From NCBI RefSeq assembly GCF_014838825.1, contig NZ_JACYMO010000003.1:310001-374000 (forward strand): a stretch of 64,000 nucleotides of DNA, read 5' to 3'. The first letter of the stretch is position 1. Every line of letters starts with the position of its first letter. Below, one piece after another: positions 1 to 9,685 of this stretch. A model generated the notes under the pieces. The model saw only the letters and a program-made list of their open reading frames with translations, was not told the DNA's origin and did no database searches. This DNA comes from Erwinia persicina. GTDB taxonomy: Bacteria; Pseudomonadota; Gammaproteobacteria; Enterobacterales; Enterobacteriaceae. The translations under genes and the position numbers were made by a program.

Positions 1-255
1 GCCTGTTTGAGCTGTATGTTTAAACCAGGTTTGCGGCAATGAATTGCCATTTCTGTGTGTAATAACGCATTTTTTTAGTGAAAAAAACCAGAAAATCAAC
101 GGTGCCCCATTTTGATGCGGGGCAGATTCGACCTCGTTTATCTTATGGTTAAATGACGAGTTCGGTGGTAAGTTCATAGTGAAGGTAACGATTGCGTCGG
201 CCGTCCCGGGCGGTAAAAGACGCGCGTCAGCAACCGACTCAGGCACAGGAAAACT
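1..255 (+). promoter_or_regulatory. Upstream region of the gcv operon
   Basis: Non-coding stretch before gcvT; no gene end is recognisable in it. It holds an AT-rich tract near 60-95 and an imperfect GCCCC/GGGGC hairpin near 103-125. In E. coli the equivalent region binds GcvA, Lrp, PurR and CRP, but I cannot assign those sites here. I looked for the purine-rich conserved motifs of a glycine riboswitch and did not find them. A short purine run (AGGAAAA, about 246-252) lies just before the gcvT ATG. Confidence 0.4.
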
Positions 256-1368
256 ATGGTTCAGCAAAGCGAGATTCAGCAAACCCCGTTGTTTGAACAG
301 CACCAGGCCAGTGGTGCCCGTATGGTCGATTTTCATGGCTGGATGATGCCGCTTCACTACGGCTCTCAGATGGATGAACATCACGCGGTGCGCAAGGATG
401 CCGGGATGTTTGATGTTTCCCACATGACCATTGTTGATCTGCACGGTGTCCGCACCCGCGAGTTTCTGCGCTATCTGCTGGCCAATGATGTCGCCCGCCT
501 GACCCAGCCAGGCAAAGCGCTCTACACCGCCATGCTCAACGCTTCTGCCGGGGTGATAGACGATCTGATTGTTTACTTTATGAACGAAGAGTTTTTCCGA
601 CTGGTGGTCAACTCTGCCACCCGAGAAAAGGATCTGGCGTGGATAGGTGAGCATGCGGTGGCGTTCGGCGTTGAGCTGATCGAGCGTGACGATTTGGCGC
701 TGGTGGCAGTGCAGGGCCCCAATGCCCAGCAAAAAGCGCAGACACTGTTTAATGACCAGCAGCGTCAGGACGTCAGCGGCATGAAGCCGTTCTTTGGCGT
801 GCAGTCAGGGGATCTCTTTATTGCCACGACCGGTTATACCGGGGAGGCAGGCTACGAAATCGCCCTGCCCAACGAACAGGTCGCCGGGTTCTGGCAGCAA
901 CTGCAGGCCGCCGGGGTGAAACCCGCCGGACTGGGCGCACGCGATACGCTGCGTCTGGAGGCCGGTATGAATCTGTATGGCCAGGAAATGGATGAGAGCA
1001 TCTCACCTCTGGCAGCCAATATGGGCTGGACCATCGGCTGGGAACCCGCAGATCGTGAATTTATTGGCCGTGAAGCGCTGGCGTTTCAGCGTGAAAAAGG
1101 CACCGATCAGCTGGTGGGGCTGATCATGACCGAAAAAGGCGTACTGCGTAACGAACAGCCGGTTCACTTCAGCGATGCCGCAGGCAACCAGCTGGCAGGC
1201 GTCATTACCAGCGGTTCATTCTCGCCGACGCTCGGGTGCAGCATTGCTCTGGCACGCGTCCCCGCCGGAATTGGCGAACACGCCGTGGTGCAAATCCGCA
1301 ACCGTGAAATGCCGGTTCGCGTCACCAGGCCCGTTTTTGTCCGCGCCGGAAAACCGGTAACGAAGTAA
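256..1368 (+). CDS. gcvT: Aminomethyltransferase, T-protein of the glycine cleavage system
   Basis: T-protein takes the aminomethyl group from lipoylated GcvH, releases ammonia and transfers the one-carbon unit to tetrahydrofolate, giving 5,10-methylene-THF in the cytoplasm. The 370 residues align along their length with E. coli GcvT (364), including the N-terminal run [35 protein letters not shown] near residue 200 and [19 protein letters not shown] near 240. The N-terminus is about six residues longer than in E. coli; the ATG is preceded by AGGAAAA. First gene of gcvT-gcvH-gcvP, with gcvH starting 19 bp downstream. One oddity is Cys in place of the usual Tyr in the C-terminal [14 protein letters not shown] segment. 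Confidence 0.97.
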   Translation: MVQQSEIQQTPLFEQHQASGARMVDFHGWMMPLHYGSQMDEHHAVRKDAGMFDVSHMTIVDLHGVRTREFLRYLLANDVARLTQPGKALYTAMLNASAGVIDDLIVYFMNEEFFRLVVNSATREKDLAWIGEHAVAFGVELIERDDLALVAVQGPNAQQKAQTLFNDQQRQDVSGMKPFFGVQSGDLFIATTGYTGEAGYEIALPNEQVAGFWQQLQAAGVKPAGLGARDTLRLEAGMNLYGQEMDESISPLAANMGWTIGWEPADREFIGREALAFQREKGTDQLVGLIMTEKGVLRNEQPVHFSDAAGNQLAGVITSGSFSPTLGCSIALARVPAGIGEHAVVQIRNREMPVRVTRPVFVRAGKPVTK

Positions 1369-1387
1369 TCTTTTGGAGAGCAATTTA

Positions 1388-1771
1388 ATGAGCAATGTAC
1401 CAGCCGAATTGAAATACCGTGACAGCCATGAGTGGGTGCGCAAAGAAGCTGACGGCACCTATACCGTGGGCATTACCGAACATGCGCAGGAGCTGCTGGG
1501 AGACATGGTCTTTGTTGACCTGCCGGACGTAGGCAACACCTACAGCCAGGGCGAAGACTGCGCAGTAGCGGAGTCCGTCAAAGCCGCATCGGATATTTAT
1601 GCGCCCCTGAGTGGCGAGATCGTGGAAGTGAACAGCGGGCTGGATGCTGAGCCTGAACTGGTTAACAGCTCTCCGTATACCGATGGCTGGCTGTTCCGCA
1701 TTAAAGCCACGGATGAGACCGAATTTGAGACGTTGTTAGATGCCGCAGGCTACCAGGGAACAATTGAATAA
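1388..1771 (+). CDS. gcvH: Glycine cleavage system H protein (lipoyl carrier)
   Basis: Small carrier that shuttles the aminomethyl intermediate between GcvP and GcvT, and reducing equivalents to lipoamide dehydrogenase, on a lipoyl arm. It has 127 residues (E. coli 129) and starts [10 protein letters not shown], as in relatives. An in-frame upstream methionine at 1373 is rejected because GGAGAG lies 7 nt before the chosen ATG and because of homology. The lipoylation lysine is K65 in [11 protein letters not shown]. It lies between gcvT and gcvP on the same strand, 78 bp before gcvP. Near-identity to E. coli makes the call secure. Confidence 0.97.
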   Translation: MSNVPAELKYRDSHEWVRKEADGTYTVGITEHAQELLGDMVFVDLPDVGNTYSQGEDCAVAESVKAASDIYAPLSGEIVEVNSGLDAEPELVNSSPYTDGWLFRIKATDETEFETLLDAAGYQGTIE

Positions 1772-1849
1772 CAGCCCGCTCACTTGTCATTTCGGGACTG
1801 GCTCTCTGCCTGTCCCGCCTCTTTGTGCCTGATGCAGGATTGACCACCC

Positions 1850-4711
1850 ATGACCCAGAAACTCAGCCAGCTTGAACACCACGGTGCATTTATTGAGCGC
1901 CATATCGGCCCTTCGCAGGAACAGCAGGATGCCATGCTCAACGCCATCGGCGCGACGTCGCTGGCCGAACTGATTGCCTCGATTGTGCCTGCCGACATCC
2001 AGCTTCCCAGCCCGCCTGCGGTAGGCGATGCGCTGACGGAGCACCTGGCGCTGGCCGAGTTAAAGGCGATTGCGTCACAGAATCAGCGTTACAAATCCTT
2101 TATCGGCATGGGCTATACGCCGGTGCTGACGCCTCCGGTGATCCTGCGCAATATGCTGGAAAATCCCGGCTGGTACACCGCGTATACCCCTTATCAGCCA
2201 GAAGTGTCTCAGGGGCGTCTGGAAGCCCTGCTGAACTTCCAGCAGCTGACGCTGGACCTGACCGGACTGGATATTGCCTCCGCCTCCCTGCTGGACGAGG
2301 CGACGGCCGCTGCAGAAGCCATGGCGATGGCAAAACGCGTCAGCAAGCTCAAAAATGCCAACCGCTTCTTTGTCGCTGACGATATTCATCCGCAGACGCT
2401 GGATGTGGTGCGCACCCGAGCGGAAACCTTCGGCTTTGACGTGCTGGTGGACAAAGCAGAGAAAGTGCTGGAGCTGGACGATGTGTTTGGTGTGCTGTTG
2501 CAGCAGGTCGGCACCGGGGGGGAAGTGCACGATTATACGGACCTGATCTCCCGGCTGAAAAGCCGCAACGTGGTGGTCAGCGTGGCGGCCGATATGATGT
2601 CGCTGGTACTGCTGCAGGCACCGGGCCAGCAGGGAGCTGATATCGTCTTCGGTTCTGCCCAGCGCTTCGGCGTGCCGATGGGCTACGGTGGGCCTCATGC
2701 CGCCTTCTTCGCCGCCCGCGATGAGCACAAGCGTTCAATGCCTGGCCGAATTATTGGCGTATCCCGCGATGCGGCAGGGAATATCGCGCTGCGTATGGCA
2801 ATGCAGACGCGTGAACAGCATATCCGTCGTGAGAAAGCGAACTCCAACATCTGTACCTCACAGGTATTGCTGGCCAACATCGCCAGCCTCTACGCGGTAT
2901 TCCACGGGCCGGCTGGCCTGAAGCGCATTGCCAGCCGCATTCACCGGCTGACCGATATCCTGGCGCAGGGATTACAGCAGCGCGGCCTGAAACTGCGCCA
3001 TGACACCTGGTTCGATACCCTGACCGTGGAAGTCAGCGACAAAGCGGCGGTACTGGATCGCGCCCTGAGCTTCGGTATGAACCTGCGCAGCGATATTCTC
3101 AATGCGGTGGGTATCACTCTGGATGAAACCACCACCCGTGAAGACGTAGTGGCGCTGTTCTCGATCCTGCTGGGAGAGGAGCACGGCCTGAATATTGATG
3201 CGCTGGATAGCGATGCCAGCGCCATCCCGTCAGCGATGATCCGCACAGCACCGATCCTGACTCATCCGGTATTTAACCGTTATCACAGCGAAACCGAGAT
3301 GATGCGCTACATGCACAGCCTGGAGCGGAAAGATCTGGCGCTGAATCAGGCGATGATCCCGCTGGGGTCGTGCACTATGAAGCTGAATGCAGCGGCAGAG
3401 ATGATCCCTATCACCTGGCCGGAGTTTGCAGAACTGCACCCGTTCTGTCCGGCAGAGCAGGCGGGCGGTTACCTGCAGATGATTGGCCAGCTCTCGCGCT
3501 GGCTGGTCCAGCTGACCGGGTATGACGCACTCTGTATGCAGCCCAACTCTGGCGCCCAGGGTGAATATGCAGGTCTGCTGGCGATACGCCGCTATCACGA
3601 AAGCCGTAACGAAGGGGGACGTCACATCTGTCTGATCCCTGGCTCGGCGCACGGCACTAACCCGGCCTCGGCACAGATGGCGGGGATGACCGTTGTGGTG
3701 GTCGCCTGTGACAAACAGGGCAACATCGATCTGCACGATCTGCGTGTGAAAGCCGGACAGGCGGGTGAAGCCCTCTCCTGCATCATGGTGACTTACCCGT
3801 CCACGCACGGCGTCTATGAAGAGACGATCCGTGAGGTGTGCCAGATCGTTCATCAGTTCGGTGGACAGGTATATCTGGACGGAGCCAACATGAATGCGCA
3901 GGTGGGGATCACCACGCCGGGTTACATCGGGGCGGATGTCTCACACCTTAACCTGCATAAAACCTTCTGCATCCCGCACGGCGGCGGTGGGCCGGGCATG
4001 GGGCCGATTGGCGTCAAAGCTCACCTTGCCCCCTTTGTACCGGGCCACAGTGTGGTAGAGATTGAAGGCATGCTGAACGGCCAGGGTGCAGTATCAGCAG
4101 CGCCGTTTGGCAGCGCGTCGATCCTGCCGATCAGCTGGATGTATATCCGCATGATGGGCGCTGAAGGTTTGAAACAGGCCAGCTCAGTGGCGATCCTCAA
4201 TGCCAACTACATTGCGCATCGTCTGCAGTCGGCCTATCCGATCCTTTATGCCGGCCGTGATGGCCGGGTGGCGCACGAATGTATCCTGGATATTCGGCCG
4301 CTGAAAGAGCAGACCGGTATCAGTGAGCTGGATATTGCCAAGCGCCTGATCGACTACGGTTTCCATGCGCCGACCATGTCATTCCCGGTGGCGGGTACGC
4401 TGATGGTGGAGCCAACCGAATCGGAAAGTAAGGTCGAACTGGATCGCTTTATTGATGCGATGCTGGCTATCCGCAGTGAAATTGATCGGGTGGCAGACGG
4501 CGAGTGGCCGCTGGAAGATAACCCCCTGGTCAATGCACCGCATACTCAGATGGAAATCGTCGGCGAGTGGGGCCATCCTTACAGCCGTGAACTGGCGGTA
4601 TTCCCGGCAGGCAGCGCGAATAAATACTGGCCCACGGTGAAACGCCTGGATGATGTTTACGGCGACCGTAATCTGTTCTGCTCCTGCGTACCGATGAGCG
4701 AATACGAGTAA
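1850..4711 (+). CDS. gcvP: Glycine dehydrogenase (decarboxylating), P-protein
   Basis: PLP enzyme that decarboxylates glycine and passes the aminomethyl group to the lipoyl arm of GcvH; it controls flux from glycine to one-carbon units and CO2. At 953 residues (E. coli 957) it has both halves of the fused P-protein, the N-terminal half with [19 protein letters not shown] and the C-terminal catalytic half with the PLP lysine K704 in [18 protein letters not shown]. It ends [11 protein letters not shown], closely matching the E. coli terminus. Last gene of the gcv operon, followed by a strong intrinsic terminator. No defects seen. Confidence 0.97.
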   Translation: MTQKLSQLEHHGAFIERHIGPSQEQQDAMLNAIGATSLAELIASIVPADIQLPSPPAVGDALTEHLALAELKAIASQNQRYKSFIGMGYTPVLTPPVILRNMLENPGWYTAYTPYQPEVSQGRLEALLNFQQLTLDLTGLDIASASLLDEATAAAEAMAMAKRVSKLKNANRFFVADDIHPQTLDVVRTRAETFGFDVLVDKAEKVLELDDVFGVLLQQVGTGGEVHDYTDLISRLKSRNVVVSVAADMMSLVLLQAPGQQGADIVFGSAQRFGVPMGYGGPHAAFFAARDEHKRSMPGRIIGVSRDAAGNIALRMAMQTREQHIRREKANSNICTSQVLLANIASLYAVFHGPAGLKRIASRIHRLTDILAQGLQQRGLKLRHDTWFDTLTVEVSDKAAVLDRALSFGMNLRSDILNAVGITLDETTTREDVVALFSILLGEEHGLNIDALDSDASAIPSAMIRTAPILTHPVFNRYHSETEMMRYMHSLERKDLALNQAMIPLGSCTMKLNAAAEMIPITWPEFAELHPFCPAEQAGGYLQMIGQLSRWLVQLTGYDALCMQPNSGAQGEYAGLLAIRRYHESRNEGGRHICLIPGSAHGTNPASAQMAGMTVVVVACDKQGNIDLHDLRVKAGQAGEALSCIMVTYPSTHGVYEETIREVCQIVHQFGGQVYLDGANMNAQVGITTPGYIGADVSHLNLHKTFCIPHGGGGPGMGPIGVKAHLAPFVPGHSVVEIEGMLNGQGAVSAAPFGSASILPISWMYIRMMGAEGLKQASSVAILNANYIAHRLQSAYPILYAGRDGRVAHECILDIRPLKEQTGISELDIAKRLIDYGFHAPTMSFPVAGTLMVEPTESESKVELDRFIDAMLAIRSEIDRVADGEWPLEDNPLVNAPHTQMEIVGEWGHPYSRELAVFPAGSANKYWPTVKRLDDVYGDRNLFCSCVPMSEYE

Positions 4712-4744
4712 CCTTTCGCGTTATCGCCCGCGTGGGTTATGTCG

Positions 4745-4777
4745 GGGCTGACCTTCTTTTGTGGTCAGCCCTTTTTT
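4745..4777 (+). terminator. Intrinsic terminator after gcvP
   Basis: A perfect 9-bp stem GGGCTGACC/GGTCAGCCC encloses a 9-nt loop and is followed by six T. It ends the gcv operon and sits just 15 bp before the ygfF start. The same stem motif recurs near 5593 and 16742. Confidence 0.9.
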
Positions 4778-4791
4778 ATGGGAGAGACGAG

Positions 4792-5535
4792 ATGAACATC
4801 GCATTAGTCACCGGCGGCAGTCGGGGCATTGGTCGTGCGACAGCGATTCTGCTGGCCCGACAGGGCTGGCGGGTCGCGGTTAACTACGTGCATCGTACCG
4901 CTGAGGCGGAGTCGGTGGTGGCAGAGATCGGACGACAGGGCGGCAGCGCTTTTGCCGTGCAGGCGGATATTGCGGACGAAGCTCAGGTCGTGGCGATGTT
5001 TGCTGATATTGACCGCCAGCCGGAGCCGCTGAAAGCTTTGGTCAATAACGCCGGCATCCTCTTTCAGCAGGCCACACTGGAGCAGTTAACCGCAGAGCGT
5101 ATTAACCGGGTCTTTGCCACCAACGTCACCGGCTGTTTTATCTGCTGCCGCGAAGCGGTGAAACGCATGGGGCACCATTACGGCGGCGGCGGAGGGGCGA
5201 TTGTTAATGTCTCCTCGGCAGCGTCGAGAACCGGTGCGCCGGGGGAATACGTCGATTATGCCGCGTCAAAAGGGGCAATGGATACGCTGACCCGGGGACT
5301 GTCTCTGGAGGTGGCCGCGCAGGGCATCAGGGTTAACGGCGTCCGTCCCGGATATATCTATACCGATATGCATACTGACGGGGGCGAACCGCAGCGGGTG
5401 GACCGCCTGGCCTCTGCGATCCCTATGCAGCGCGGCGGGCAGCCCGGGGAGATTGCCAGTGCGATTGCCTGGCTGCTGAGTGACGAGGCATCCTATATTA
5501 CCGGCACGTTTATTGATGCGGCGGGCGGCCGTTGA
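4792..5535 (+). CDS. ygfF: Short-chain dehydrogenase/reductase, YgfF-like
   Basis: Classical SDR of 247 residues, an NAD(P)-dependent oxidoreductase whose substrate is not known from sequence. It shows the dinucleotide-binding TGGSRGIG at residues 7-14, the NNAG motif, and the catalytic Ser-Tyr-Lys in NVSSAAS...YVDYAASK; it ends TGTFIDAAGGR, typical of the family. An in-frame start at 4732 is rejected because it would run through the gcvP terminator; the chosen ATG is preceded by GGGAGAGACG. E. coli ygfF occupies a similar place near gcvP, though there bglA intervenes. It appears to be expressed from its own short upstream region. Confidence 0.85.
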   Translation: MNIALVTGGSRGIGRATAILLARQGWRVAVNYVHRTAEAESVVAEIGRQGGSAFAVQADIADEAQVVAMFADIDRQPEPLKALVNNAGILFQQATLEQLTAERINRVFATNVTGCFICCREAVKRMGHHYGGGGGAIVNVSSAASRTGAPGEYVDYAASKGAMDTLTRGLSLEVAAQGIRVNGVRPGYIYTDMHTDGGEPQRVDRLASAIPMQRGGQPGEIASAIAWLLSDEASYITGTFIDAAGGR

Positions 5536-5592
5536 AAGGAGCGAACAAAACGTCTTTTTTGGCGCAGAGGTTGCCCCTGATTTCTGATACAA

Positions 5593-5619
5593 AGGCTGAC
5601 CTGCTTTTTTGGTCAGCCT
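5593..5619 (+). terminator. Stem-loop downstream of ygfF
   Basis: A 9-bp stem AGGCTGACC/GGTCAGCCT with the T-rich loop TGCTTTTTT lies between the convergent ygfF and HD-domain genes. There is no T run after the stem on either strand, so termination efficiency is uncertain. It shares stem and loop style with the hairpins at 4745 and 16742. Confidence 0.5.
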
Positions 5620-5636
5620 GCCGTGGGTTTCTGGCC

Positions 5637-6245
5637 CTACAGTAGCCAGCCCTGCGCATGTGCGCAGTCCAGGTGCTGTTCCAGGTACTGCCATAACTCA
5701 GGCCACTGCTGCGCCAGCGCCACATTACGCGCCTTCACCTGTGTCAGGTGGATGCCGTTCTCTTTCCAGCTCTGCCCCTGATTGTGCAGGTTAAGCATGA
5801 TAGGCAGCGCGCGGTCCAGCATATTGGCAAAGCGCGACTCTGCGGTGTCTCCCGCCTCGTACTCGTCCCACAGCGCACGGAAATGCTCACCCTGCGCGCC
5901 CGGCAACAGGCCAAATATACGGCGTGCCGCAGCAATTTCTTCCGCCTGAATCGCATCACGGGCGGCAGTGTCATAAACCATCACATCACCGGCATCGATC
6001 TCGACCACGTCATGCACCAGCGCCAGCTTTATCACATGCGGGACGTCTATCGGGGCCGGGGAGAAGGGGGCCATACTCATAACCGCCATGGCCAGATGCC
6101 AGCTGTGTTCTGCCGAGTTCTCCTGGCGCGTATTATCGAGCAGCCGGGTACGGCGCTCCACGCTTTTAAGCTTGTCGAGCTCCATTAAAAACTGCACCAC
6201 TTCCGTCATCGCGCCGAAATCTAAGGCTGCTACCCTGTCTGACAT
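5637..6245 (-). CDS. HD-domain protein, YfbR-like 5'-nucleotidase family
   Basis: A 202-residue member of the HD phosphohydrolase superfamily resembling the YfbR/HD_3 group, whose characterised members dephosphorylate deoxyribonucleoside 5'-monophosphates using a metal ion. Visible metal ligands are H47 in SAEHSWHLAM, the H78-D79 pair in LVHDVVEIDAGD, and a later Asp in NMLDRALP. The start chosen gives MSDRVAALDF; an internal Met at residue 13 is an alternative. It is not the true yfbR, which in E. coli lies by the nuo cluster, so the exact substrate is unassigned. It is convergent with ygfF and divergent from yqfA, and so probably monocistronic. Confidence 0.75.
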   Translation of the reverse strand: MSDRVAALDFGAMTEVVQFLMELDKLKSVERRTRLLDNTRQENSAEHSWHLAMAVMSMAPFSPAPIDVPHVIKLALVHDVVEIDAGDVMVYDTAARDAIQAEEIAAARRIFGLLPGAQGEHFRALWDEYEAGDTAESRFANMLDRALPIMLNLHNQGQSWKENGIHLTQVKARNVALAQQWPELWQYLEQHLDCAHAQGWLL

Positions 6246-6454
6246 CGCTGTCTCACTTATCGCTAAAAAAGGTGTCCGTATTGTAAGGTAAACGATTGCG
6301 TATTTCGCGCAGGAATGTGCGTGCAGGATGTCGCAGTATATTTTAGCTTACATGTGTACTCTGAAATTATTCTCAGTTACGCTAGGTCTGATGAGATTTC
6401 CGTCATGGCATTTTGTGATGGTGGTGGCGGGTAAACCGGGGACAGTAATTGATT

Positions 6455-7108
6455 ATGGTGAAGCAAAAAGTACCGACGGCAGGCTATTCCGTCGCAGAAG
6501 AGTGGGCGAACAGCATCAGCCACGGACTCGGCTGCCTGCTGGGGATTATTGGTCTGGTGCTGATGCTGGATCAGGCGATTAATAACAACGCGGGGACGCT
6601 GGCTATCGTCAGCTACAGTCTGTACGGCGGCAGCATGATCCTGCTGTTTCTTGCCTCGACGCTCTACCACTCAGTACCGGGTGAACGGGCTAAATTCTGG
6701 CTGAAAAAACTCGACCATGCCGCGATCTATCTGCTGATTGCCGGAACCTATACGCCGTTCCTGCTGGTGGGGCTGCGGTCGCCGCTGGCACACTGGCTGA
6801 TGGTGGTGATCTGGGGGCTGGCGTTGGTCGGGATTATCTTCAAGCTGGTGTTTGCTCACCGTTTTGAAGCCATCTCCCTGATCACCTATATGCTGATGGG
6901 CTGGCTCTCAGTGATTGTGCTGTATCAGATGGTAATGCGCCTGCCTGCGGGCAGCGTATGGCTGCTGGCCGCAGGCGGGATCACCTATTCCCTTGGGGTG
7001 ATTTTCTACGTGTCGAAACGTATCCCTTACAATCATGCCATCTGGCACGGTTTCGTGCTTGGCGGCTCTTTCTGTCACTTCCTGGCGATTTATCTCTACG
7101 TGAGGTAG
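6455..7108 (+). CDS. yqfA: Hemolysin III/PAQR-family inner membrane protein YqfA
   Basis: A 217-residue integral membrane protein with about seven transmembrane segments, closely matching E. coli YqfA of the PAQR/hemolysin III family. Landmarks are [17 protein letters not shown] near the N-terminus, the family histidine in [25 protein letters not shown], and the C-terminal [19 protein letters not shown] with further conserved histidines, likely metal ligands. The ATG at 6455 is preferred over a TTG two codons upstream because homologues begin MV. Physiological function is unsettled; toxicity to red cells should not be inferred from the family name. Gene order matches E. coli. Confidence 0.9.
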   Translation: MVKQKVPTAGYSVAEEWANSISHGLGCLLGIIGLVLMLDQAINNNAGTLAIVSYSLYGGSMILLFLASTLYHSVPGERAKFWLKKLDHAAIYLLIAGTYTPFLLVGLRSPLAHWLMVVIWGLALVGIIFKLVFAHRFEAISLITYMLMGWLSVIVLYQMVMRLPAGSVWLLAAGGITYSLGVIFYVSKRIPYNHAIWHGFVLGGSFCHFLAIYLYVR

Positions 7109-7123
7109 GTGGCAGCGCCCCGC

Positions 7124-8110
7124 TCATCCTGCAGCGATATCGTAGGGCAGCGGCCGTATGGCTAACTGCCCACCCTCATCGCCCTGCACGCGCAGAACCG
7201 TGTCCGGCTCCAGGTCGTTATTCATCACCGCCTGCACCCAGACCTCACCGTTGTCCAGCTGGCAGGCCGCCAGAATGGTTCCGGTGCGACGCCAGTTTTC
7301 ACCCATCTTCATTTCCAGCGCGCCGTTGGCTGCCGGGACGGTACCCGCTTTACCTGCCAGCCAGTAGAGCGCACGTTTATTTGCGCCACGGAACTTAGCC
7401 CGCGCCACCATCTCCTGTCCGGTATAGCAGCCTTTTTTAAAGCTGATGGCATCCAGTGCCTGCAGGTTGGTGGCCTGCGGGATCAGCTGGGCGCTGGTCT
7501 CGCTGTCAATCACCGGAAAACCGGCTTCAATATCCAGCGCCAGCCACTGTGAGCTGTCGGTCAGCTGTGCGGCGTCCGCTAGTGCGGTACGCAGCGCTTC
7601 GGCTTTTTCTGCGCTGGTAACCACTAAAAAACGCTCGGCGGGCCGGTCGAACCACAGCAGGGTGCTCTCGCCATCCTGCACCACCTGCGTCTGTGCGTCA
7701 GGCAGGGCGCTGAACAGATGGGTCAACGCGGCCCTGGCCTGAAAACCGGCTACGCCCAGCAGGACGGACTCATCATCGGGCGTCAGGGCAACTTTGGCAA
7801 AGACCGCATACTTTTTCAGCTCTGCCAGCTGGTTATCACGCAGGCTGCGGCGCTCAATAAAGGCCAGTCCGTCGGCGCGGTGGAACAGGCGCAGATTGCT
7901 CCACATCTTTCCTTTTGCATCACAGTGCGCAGCAGGGCGGTGCTGATCGGCAGCCAGGGCGGCCACATCCAGGGTGACCTGCCCCTGCAAATAGCTGACA
8001 CGATCGGCACCGGTAGCCGTCACCAGCGCCCACTCTTCCAGTGACATCAGGGTCAACGGCAGACGCGCCGAGGCAGTGGGTTGACGTGGCGGGAAAGAAA
8101 TCGTCGGCAT
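7124..8110 (-). CDS. ygfZ: tRNA-modifying protein YgfZ (folate-binding)
   Basis: A 328-residue GcvT-fold protein that binds folate and supports iron-sulfur enzymes such as the tRNA methylthiotransferase MiaB. The diagnostic motif is present as K226[16 protein letters not shown] with the key cysteine at C228, the same number as in E. coli. Length matches the family (E. coli 326). It is convergent with yqfA (15 bp apart) and divergent from sdhE, exactly as in E. coli. It is a distant relative of GcvT encoded a few kilobases away, but the KGCYTGQE motif separates them. Confidence 0.93.
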   Translation of the reverse strand: MPTISFPPRQPTASARLPLTLMSLEEWALVTATGADRVSYLQGQVTLDVAALAADQHRPAAHCDAKGKMWSNLRLFHRADGLAFIERRSLRDNQLAELKKYAVFAKVALTPDDESVLLGVAGFQARAALTHLFSALPDAQTQVVQDGESTLLWFDRPAERFLVVTSAEKAEALRTALADAAQLTDSSQWLALDIEAGFPVIDSETSAQLIPQATNLQALDAISFKKGCYTGQEMVARAKFRGANKRALYWLAGKAGTVPAANGALEMKMGENWRRTGTILAACQLDNGEVWVQAVMNNDLEPDTVLRVQGDEGGQLAIRPLPYDIAAG

Positions 8111-8336
8111 AATTCAGTCCTAAAGTCAGCAAGGGATGAAAATTTGTTTCTCATGTTAAAAGAGCCGCCCGGCTTTGCAACCTGTTTCCGGAAATTGCGG
8201 CACAAAACGTGTGATAACCCTGCAACCTATGTCGCTGTTTTGTGTCGCAGCCCGCAGGGGAAAAATTGCTGCATCAACAGTGAAGCAAAAAAGCGGTACA
8301 CTGAGCGCCCTGTTTGGTTAACCGACGCAGAGTGAC

Positions 8337-8603
8337 ATGGATATTACAAATAAATCTCGAATTCACTGGGCATGCCGTCGCGGTATGCGTGAACTGGATA
8401 TCTCTATCATGCCGTTTTTTGAGTATGAATATGACTCGCTCAACGATCAGGATAAACGACTTTTCGTTCGCCTGCTGGAGAGTGACGATCCCGATCTGTT
8501 TAACTGGCTGATGAATCACGGCGAACCGGCCGATGACGAGTTAAAACGCATGGTCGCCCTGATCCAGCACCGAAACAGAGAACGTGGTCCGGTGCCACTG
8601 TAA
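8337..8603 (+). CDS. sdhE: Succinate dehydrogenase flavinylation factor SdhE
   Basis: An 88-residue protein that helps attach FAD covalently to SdhA and FrdA. It carries the signature RGMRELD (residues 15-21, RGxxE) and is nearly identical to E. coli SdhE over [15 protein letters not shown] and [15 protein letters not shown]. It overlaps cptA by 20 bp, so the two are translationally linked. The pair has been described as an atypical toxin-antitoxin module (CptAB); the flavinylation role is now better supported for SdhE. The upstream gap is shared with divergent ygfZ. Confidence 0.95.
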   Translation: MDITNKSRIHWACRRGMRELDISIMPFFEYEYDSLNDQDKRLFVRLLESDDPDLFNWLMNHGEPADDELKRMVALIQHRNRERGPVPL

Positions 8604-8997
8604 CCTGCGCATTTCGCGGCATGCGCAGGGTATCTCCCTGCTGCTGCACGGTGGTGTGATGCTGGTACTGCTGCTGGTGCCCTGGCCGGCGAGTGCCTCG
8701 CTGGCAAAAGTGGCCCTGCTGTTGCTGACGCTCAGGGAGTGCCTGCGCAGCCGTCGCCGTACCCGGCGCTGGCAGGGGCTGTTTGTCTTGCTGAGTGGTC
8801 AGCGGGTCCAGTGGCAACAGGCACAGTGGCAGCTGGTTTCACCGCCGTGGATGACCCGTCAGGCCGTGCGTCTGTCATTACGGGATAGCCAGGGGCGGCA
8901 TAAGCGGCTGTGGCTGTTTGCCGATGGCATGGATAACAGCGAATGGCGGCTTTTACGCCAGCAATTGCTGAGTAAAAAGGAATGGCGTGATGAGTAG
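8584..8997 (+). CDS. cptA: Inner membrane protein CptA/YgfX
   Basis: A 137-residue protein with a short N-terminal tail, a hydrophobic hairpin (about residues 18-48) and a basic cytoplasmic C-terminal part containing [10 protein letters not shown]. This matches E. coli YgfX/CptA, reported to affect cytoskeletal proteins MreB and FtsZ and to influence prodigiosin and SdhE-linked phenotypes in Serratia. GTG start inside the end of sdhE, giving the same 20-bp overlap as in E. coli. Its own end overlaps the creB start by 8 bp, so creB could be co-transcribed with sdhE-cptA here. Confidence 0.88.
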   Translation: MVRCHCNLRISRHAQGISLLLHGGVMLVLLLVPWPASASLAKVALLLLTLRECLRSRRRTRRWQGLFVLLSGQRVQWQQAQWQLVSPPWMTRQAVRLSLRDSQGRHKRLWLFADGMDNSEWRLLRQQLLSKKEWRDE

Positions 8998-9685
8998 CGC
9001 GACCCTGTGGCTGGTAGAAGATGAAGCAGCCATTGCCGATACCCTGCTGTATATGCTGCAGCTAGAGGGATTTTCTACCCGCTGGTTTCCACGCGGGATG
9101 CCAATGCTGGACGCATTGCAGCAGGAAGTGCCCGATCTGGTGATCCTTGATGTCGGACTACCGGATATCAACGGTTTTGAGCTGTGTCGCCGTCTGCTGG
9201 CGAGCCAGCCCGATCTGCCCGTGCTGTTCCTTACCGCCCGCAGCGAAGAAGTTGATCGCCTGCTGGGGCTGGAGATTGGGGCGGATGATTACGTCGCTAA
9301 ACCTTTTTCGCCGCGTGAAGTCTGTGCCCGGGTGCGTACTCTGCTGCGTCGTTTGCAAAAACAGCAGCGCATTGCACAGTCGCCAAAGTATAACGTTGGT
9401 CACTTTACGCTGGATGAAGCCTCCGCCCGCGTGGAGTGGTGCCAGCAGCCGCTGGCCCTGACGCGCTATGAATATCTGCTGCTGAAAACCCTGTTGCTGT
9501 CCCCCGGGCGGGTTTTTTCCCGGCAGCAGCTGATGAATCTGGTATGGAAAGAGGCGGAAGATAGCTTTGACCGTACCGTCGATACCCATATTAAAACGCT
9601 GCGCGCCAAGCTGCGTGACATCAATCCACATGAGCAGGTGCTGCTGACGCATCGCGGCCTCGGCTACAGCCTGGTGGCTGGCTGA
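8990..9685 (+). CDS. creB: Response regulator CreB (OmpR/PhoB family)
   Basis: A 231-residue regulator with a receiver domain (about 1-120) and a winged-helix DNA-binding domain (about 130-231). The phosphoacceptor is D54 in LVILDVGLPDINGFELC, and GLEIGADDYVAKPFSPREVCARVRTLLRR is nearly identical to E. coli CreB. Start ATG 8990 follows AAGGAA; a GTG one codon upstream is an alternative. It overlaps cptA upstream and creC by 1 bp downstream. In E. coli the genes are creABCD at another map position; creA is absent from this locus. Expected target here: creD. Confidence 0.93.
   Translation: MSSATLWLVEDEAAIADTLLYMLQLEGFSTRWFPRGMPMLDALQQEVPDLVILDVGLPDINGFELCRRLLASQPDLPVLFLTARSEEVDRLLGLEIGADDYVAKPFSPREVCARVRTLLRRLQKQQRIAQSPKYNVGHFTLDEASARVEWCQQPLALTRYEYLLLKTLLLSPGRVFSRQQLMNLVWKEAEDSFDRTVDTHIKTLRAKLRDINPHEQVLLTHRGLGYSLVAG

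Noticed and set aside
1-255. Glycine riboswitch before gcvT
   Set aside because: The conserved purine-rich core of glycine aptamers is not visible; control by GcvA and Lrp is more likely in this group.
2075-2728. 217-codon frame opposite gcvP
   Set aside because: Antisense shadow of a highly conserved gene in GC-rich DNA; residue composition is His/Gln/Arg-rich and not protein-like.
8337-8997. sdhE-cptA as a toxin-antitoxin system
   Set aside because: Named so historically, but SdhE is a flavinylation factor; the pair is core genome and not an accessory module.
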